Assembly (NCBI GenBank): GCA_003280515.1
Contig: QCER01000004.1
Span: 31,736-95,735, forward strand
DNA length: 64,000 nt
Direction: 5' to 3'
From: Prochlorococcus sp. AG-355-P18
Lineage (GTDB): Bacteria; Cyanobacteriota; Cyanobacteriia; PCC-6307; Cyanobiaceae
This document shows, one piece after another, positions 60,567 to 64,000 of the stretch. How positions within the stretch are numbered: the first letter of the stretch is position 1; the number at the start of each line of letters is the position of its first letter. Both the position numbers and the translations under genes were made by a program. The notes beneath the pieces are model-generated. The model was given only the letters and a program-made list of their open reading frames with translations, was not told the DNA's origin and made no database searches.

Positions 60567-62096
60567 ATGAATGATAAGAAATTTGGCAAATCAAATAAAA
60601 TGCAAGTACAGAAATTACCAACTGGAATAGAAGGATTTGATGATGTTTGTAGGGGTGGGTTGCCAGTATCTCGAAGTACACTCGTAAGCGGTACGTCCGG
60701 AACTGGTAAAACTGTTTTTTCACTGCAATATCTACACCATGGCATTTGTAATTTTGATGAGCCTGGAATCTTTGTAACATTTGAGGAATCTCCTTTGGAT
60801 ATTATTAGAAATGCCGCGAGTTTTGGTTGGGATTTACAAGAATTAATTGATCAAAATAAACTGTTTATTTTGGATGCTTCTCCTGATCCTGATGGTCAGG
60901 ATGTGGCGGGTAATTTTGACTTATCTGGTCTTATTGAAAGAATTAGTTATGCAATTAGAAAATATAAAGCTAAAAGAGTTGCAATAGATTCAATAACTGC
61001 GGTCTTTCAACAGTATGATGCTATTTACGTAGTAAGAAGAGAAATATTTAGACTGATAGCAAGATTAAAAGAAATAGGTGTAACAACTGTTATGACTACT
61101 GAAAGGGTTGATGATTATGGCCCAATTGCAAGATATGGAGTAGAAGAATTTGTATCTGATAATGTCGTCTTATTAAGAAATGTTCTTGAGTCAGAAAAGA
61201 GAAGAAGAACTTTAGAAGTTTTGAAGTTAAGAGGTACTGTGCATATGAAAGGCGAATATCCATTCACTATGGGAATGGATGGGATAAGTGTCTTTGCGCT
61301 GGGAGCAATGAGATTAACGCAGAGATCCTCAAATATTAGGATTAGCTCTGGAGTTAAAGATCTTGATGAAATGTGTGGTGGAGGTTATTTTCAAGATTCC
61401 ATCATTCTCGCCACTGGAGCTACTGGTACAGGCAAAACAATGCTTGTATCAAAATTTGTTGAAGATGCTTATAACAATAATGAAAGAGCAATACTTTTTG
61501 CATATGAAGAATCTAGGGCGCAATTGCTTAGGAATGCTACAAGCTGGGGAATAGATTTTGAAAAAATGGAAGGTGATGGGTTATTGAAAATTATTTGTGC
61601 ATACCCTGAATCAACTGGTTTAGAAGATCACTTGCAAATTATAAAAACGCAAATTAATCAATTTAAACCAAAAAGAATGGCAATTGATTCTCTCTCTGCA
61701 TTAGCCAGAGGTGTAAGTTTGAATGCATTTAGACAGTTTGTAATTGCTGTTACTGGTTATACAAAACAAGAGGAAATAGCAGGATTTTTTACTAATACTG
61801 CAGAAGAATTTATGGGTAGTCATTCTATAACTGATTCTCATATCTCAACAATTACAGATACCATATTGTTGCTTCAATATGTAGAAATAAAAGGTGAGAT
61901 GGCACGAGCTTTAAATGTCTTTAAAATGCGGGGATCTTGGCATGATAAACGAATAAGAGAATTTATCATTACAAATAGTGGCCCAGAAATAAAAGATTCT
62001 TTTTCCAATTTTGAACAGATATTTAGTGGTGCTCCACACAGAGTTGTACCTGAGCAAAATGTTCAAAATGTTTTTAAAGGATTAGATAAAAATTAG
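60567..62096 (+). CDS. kaiC: Circadian clock ATPase KaiC
   Basis: 509 residues. Two RecA-like halves: CI with GTSGTGKTVFSLQYLHHG and CII with GATGTGKTMLVSKFV. The phosphorylation loop ITDSHISTITDTILLLQYVE keeps the adjacent Ser-Thr pair. The C-terminal A-loop region (GPEIKDSFSNFEQIF) is retained even though no KaiA exists here to bind it. Its stop overlaps the convergent nblS stop by 4 bases. Confidence 0.98.
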   Translation: MNDKKFGKSNKMQVQKLPTGIEGFDDVCRGGLPVSRSTLVSGTSGTGKTVFSLQYLHHGICNFDEPGIFVTFEESPLDIIRNAASFGWDLQELIDQNKLFILDASPDPDGQDVAGNFDLSGLIERISYAIRKYKAKRVAIDSITAVFQQYDAIYVVRREIFRLIARLKEIGVTTVMTTERVDDYGPIARYGVEEFVSDNVVLLRNVLESEKRRRTLEVLKLRGTVHMKGEYPFTMGMDGISVFALGAMRLTQRSSNIRISSGVKDLDEMCGGGYFQDSIILATGATGTGKTMLVSKFVEDAYNNNERAILFAYEESRAQLLRNATSWGIDFEKMEGDGLLKIICAYPESTGLEDHLQIIKTQINQFKPKRMAIDSLSALARGVSLNAFRQFVIAVTGYTKQEEIAGFFTNTAEEFMGSHSITDSHISTITDTILLLQYVEIKGEMARALNVFKMRGSWHDKRIREFIITNSGPEIKDSFSNFEQIFSGAPHRVVPEQNVQNVFKGLDKN

Positions 62097-64000
62097 GAAA
62101 TTTCTTTAATTTCAGACACAGAAAAAGAATTTGAATTATTAATAGATTTTGTCAATAGTTCATCTTTATCTGATTGGGCTAAGGCTAAATCAAACCAGAA
62201 AGTTGTTCCTACTCCTAGTTCACTAGCCATGCGAATTTCTCCACCGTGTTTTTCTATTATTCCCCGCACTATAGATAAACCTAAACCGGTGCCTTGCTCA
62301 GTATGTACAGAATTCTCAACTCTATAGAAACGATCAAATATCTTTTCTTGATCAGCCTGCGATATTCCTGATCCAGTATCAGCAATCTCAATTCTTACTT
62401 TTGGTAGTGGTGAAACTAATTCACATTGAGGGGCTGCATCATTTTTAATACTTGGGGGGAAAGCTGGACATGAATCTGGCCAAGTGTAAGCTCTTATAAT
62501 AAGGGAGCTGTTTTTGGGACTAAATTTCAATCCATTACCCAGCAAATTATCAAAAACCTGTAAAAGTAAATCAAAATTGCCAAGAATTGGAGGAATAGTC
62601 TCCTCTATATCATGAGCTAATGAAACATTTTTTTCTGTAGCATTAAGTCTATAATTTCTAAGAGTCTGTTCTATTGCTGGTTTTATGTCCATTTGCTCTA
62701 GTTGAACAATTTTCCCAGACTCCAATCTTGATAAATCTAATACATCATTTACAAGTCTTGTTAACCTATCAGTCTCTGAATTTGCAATTCCTAAAAATTC
62801 TATTTGTTCTTCATCAGAAAGCTGATCTTTTAAATCGTGTAAGGTCTCTACATAACTTTTTATATTAAAAAGAGGTGTCCTTAATTCGTGCGAAACATTG
62901 CTAATAAATCTATTTTGTGCCGCGTTTAGTTCAACTTCTCTAGTTAAGTCTTGTATTGTTACAGCAATTCCTTTTAATTCAACTTTATTTGTATCTAAAA
63001 CTGATTGCAAGACAATTCTTAAGGTTCTTGCTGGCTCTCCTAAACTGAACCTTAAATCGTCTTTCTCCTTTTCCCTGTTTAAAATGGATTCTATATTTGT
63101 ATGTAAGTCGTTAGATAAAATTTCGGGTATTTCATTTAAAAAATATTTACCCTCTAAGAATCTTCCTTCCCAACGAAATAGTCTCTTAGCTGTTGGATTA
63201 GTAAGTACTATCTTGCCTTGTGAGTCCAATAGTATTGCACCATCAGCCATAGTAGCTATAAGGGATTGTTGCTTGATTTGTGCCGCTTTTAATTCTTCTA
63301 TATTAGCCTCGTCATAGTTTTCTAACTGTGTGGCCATTCGGTTAAATCCATTTAAGAGTTCTCCTAGATCACCCGTCATAGGCAAAGAAATTCTCGATTT
63401 AAAATTCCCTTTAGAAATTTCTCTAACACCTCTTACTAATTCTCTGACGGGTCGTGTAATAGTTAGTGCGTTAAATACAGCTCCAAGTATTACTAAAACC
63501 CAAATAGAAATAAAAACTGCAATGGTTACCTCTCTAGTTAAGGCAGCACTGGCTAGTGCTTTTTTATTGGGGGTGACTCCCAAAGCTAAAGTTCCAAGAT
63601 ATTTGCCTTTCCACAACATTGGGACAAATACATCTGTTACTTGACCTTGAGGTGTCGCATGCTGTCTAACTAATGGGAATTGTGGTCTCTTTTTTAATTC
63701 TGATGGTAGTTTTAATCTTCGCGTGAGCTGAAACTGACTGTCTGAGCTTGTCGGTGTCGCACTGATCGGTATTCCAAGTTGCACAATATCTTCAGCATCA
63801 GTAAAGAATATATAACGGAGGTTTCGACTTGATCTCCAAAACTTTTCAGCTACATTTGAAATTTCTTTTTTTTGGTTATTAGCGACTAATTCTGTAACAT
63901 TACCAGATAACAATAAGCCAAGATCTCGAGCATATCTAGTATCATTCATTCCTGCATCTCTTTGGATACTATTTAACGCAAAAAAAGTTATTCCTGTCAT
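62093..64000 (-). CDS. nblS: NblS/Hik33-type sensor histidine kinase (partial)
   Basis: At least 635 residues; the start may lie beyond the right edge. Order seen: a sensor region with DTRYARDLGLLLSGNVTELV, one membrane helix (TIAVFISIWVLVILGAVFNA), HAMP (TRPVRELVRGVREISKGNF), PAS (DGAILLDSQGKIVLTNPTAK), HisKA (FISNVSHELRTPLFNIKSYV, His in SHELRTP) and HATPase (DNLLGNGLKFSP, ADTGSGISQADQEKIFDRFY, GTGLGLSIV). This layout matches NblS/Hik33, which controls high-light and hli responses with RpaB. Hence a likely regulator of the hli genes in this window. Confidence 0.9.
   Translation of the reverse strand: MTGITFFALNSIQRDAGMNDTRYARDLGLLLSGNVTELVANNQKKEISNVAEKFWRSSRNLRYIFFTDAEDIVQLGIPISATPTSSDSQFQLTRRLKLPSELKKRPQFPLVRQHATPQGQVTDVFVPMLWKGKYLGTLALGVTPNKKALASAALTREVTIAVFISIWVLVILGAVFNALTITRPVRELVRGVREISKGNFKSRISLPMTGDLGELLNGFNRMATQLENYDEANIEELKAAQIKQQSLIATMADGAILLDSQGKIVLTNPTAKRLFRWEGRFLEGKYFLNEIPEILSNDLHTNIESILNREKEKDDLRFSLGEPARTLRIVLQSVLDTNKVELKGIAVTIQDLTREVELNAAQNRFISNVSHELRTPLFNIKSYVETLHDLKDQLSDEEQIEFLGIANSETDRLTRLVNDVLDLSRLESGKIVQLEQMDIKPAIEQTLRNYRLNATEKNVSLAHDIEETIPPILGNFDLLLQVFDNLLGNGLKFSPKNSSLIIRAYTWPDSCPAFPPSIKNDAAPQCELVSPLPKVRIEIADTGSGISQADQEKIFDRFYRVENSVHTEQGTGLGLSIVRGIIEKHGGEIRMASELGVGTTFWFDLALAQSDKDELLTKSINNSNSFSVSEIKEIS

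Noticed and set aside
1..64000. CRISPR array, prophage or insertion sequence
   Set aside because: No regularly spaced repeats, no transposase or integrase motifs and no phage structural genes were seen.

Overview
The window looks like the chromosome of a high-light-adapted Prochlorococcus. The DNA is very AT-rich and intergenic spaces are short. Tiny genes are numerous. High-light-inducible (hli) genes and other cyanobacterial families are present (PSII S4-domain protein, NblS-type kinase, DUF1818, DUF2214, lumenal pentapeptide protein), and kaiB-kaiC occurs without kaiA. The clade assignment is an inference from this mix of genes; no strain can be named from the window alone.

Layout. 1-6.6 kb is mostly core: the end of pyrR, an Hsp70-like gene, rpoZ, DUF1818, DUF2811, an EVE-domain protein, two small cupin/ABM-type proteins and a dienelactone hydrolase. 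6.6-8.1 kb is a run of small ORFs. 8.2-14.2 kb is a co-directional cluster: a Ni-dependent guanidine-hydrolase-type ureohydrolase, HypA- and HypB-like nickel chaperones, a NitT/TauT-type ABC importer (binding protein, permease, ATPase) and a Rieske oxygenase. 14.3-16.1 kb holds a lipoprotein, a LOG-family nucleotide hydrolase and a cupin-like protein.

16.1-38 kb reads as a genomic island. It has about forty short ORFs (30-80 codons, many single-helix membrane proteins or small Cys-motif proteins), three hli genes, two fatty acid desaturases, DoxX, DUF1543, DUF805, an LptF/G-type permease and a DMT transporter. It also has two decaying genes (an NTF2/SnoaL-like gene and a DUF938 methyltransferase), a glutamine-riboswitch-like RNA (Downstream-peptide/Yfr6 type) and several orphan hairpins. 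38-48.5 kb is mixed accessory and core: HI0933-like flavoprotein, GAF protein, DUF2214, DUF1643, pirin, murD, SDR, a minimal LigA-like adenylation protein, a photolyase-like protein of unusual domain order and DoxX. 48.5-64 kb is core: PNPOx-like protein, ICMT-like protein, tRNA-Val, S4 protein, serA, prmA, petF, rnz, SpoIID-like, truB, rpmA-rplU, kaiB-kaiC and most of nblS, cut by the right edge.

How the genes work together. The 8.2-14.2 kb cluster can be read as one unit: import a guanidine-like compound, possibly trim it with the Rieske oxygenase, and hydrolyse it to ammonium and urea with a nickel enzyme loaded by HypA/HypB-type chaperones. The hli genes, desaturases and small membrane proteins fit light or temperature acclimation. 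The clock pair kaiBC and an NblS-type kinase end the window. All functions are read from sequence motifs by eye; no database search was run.
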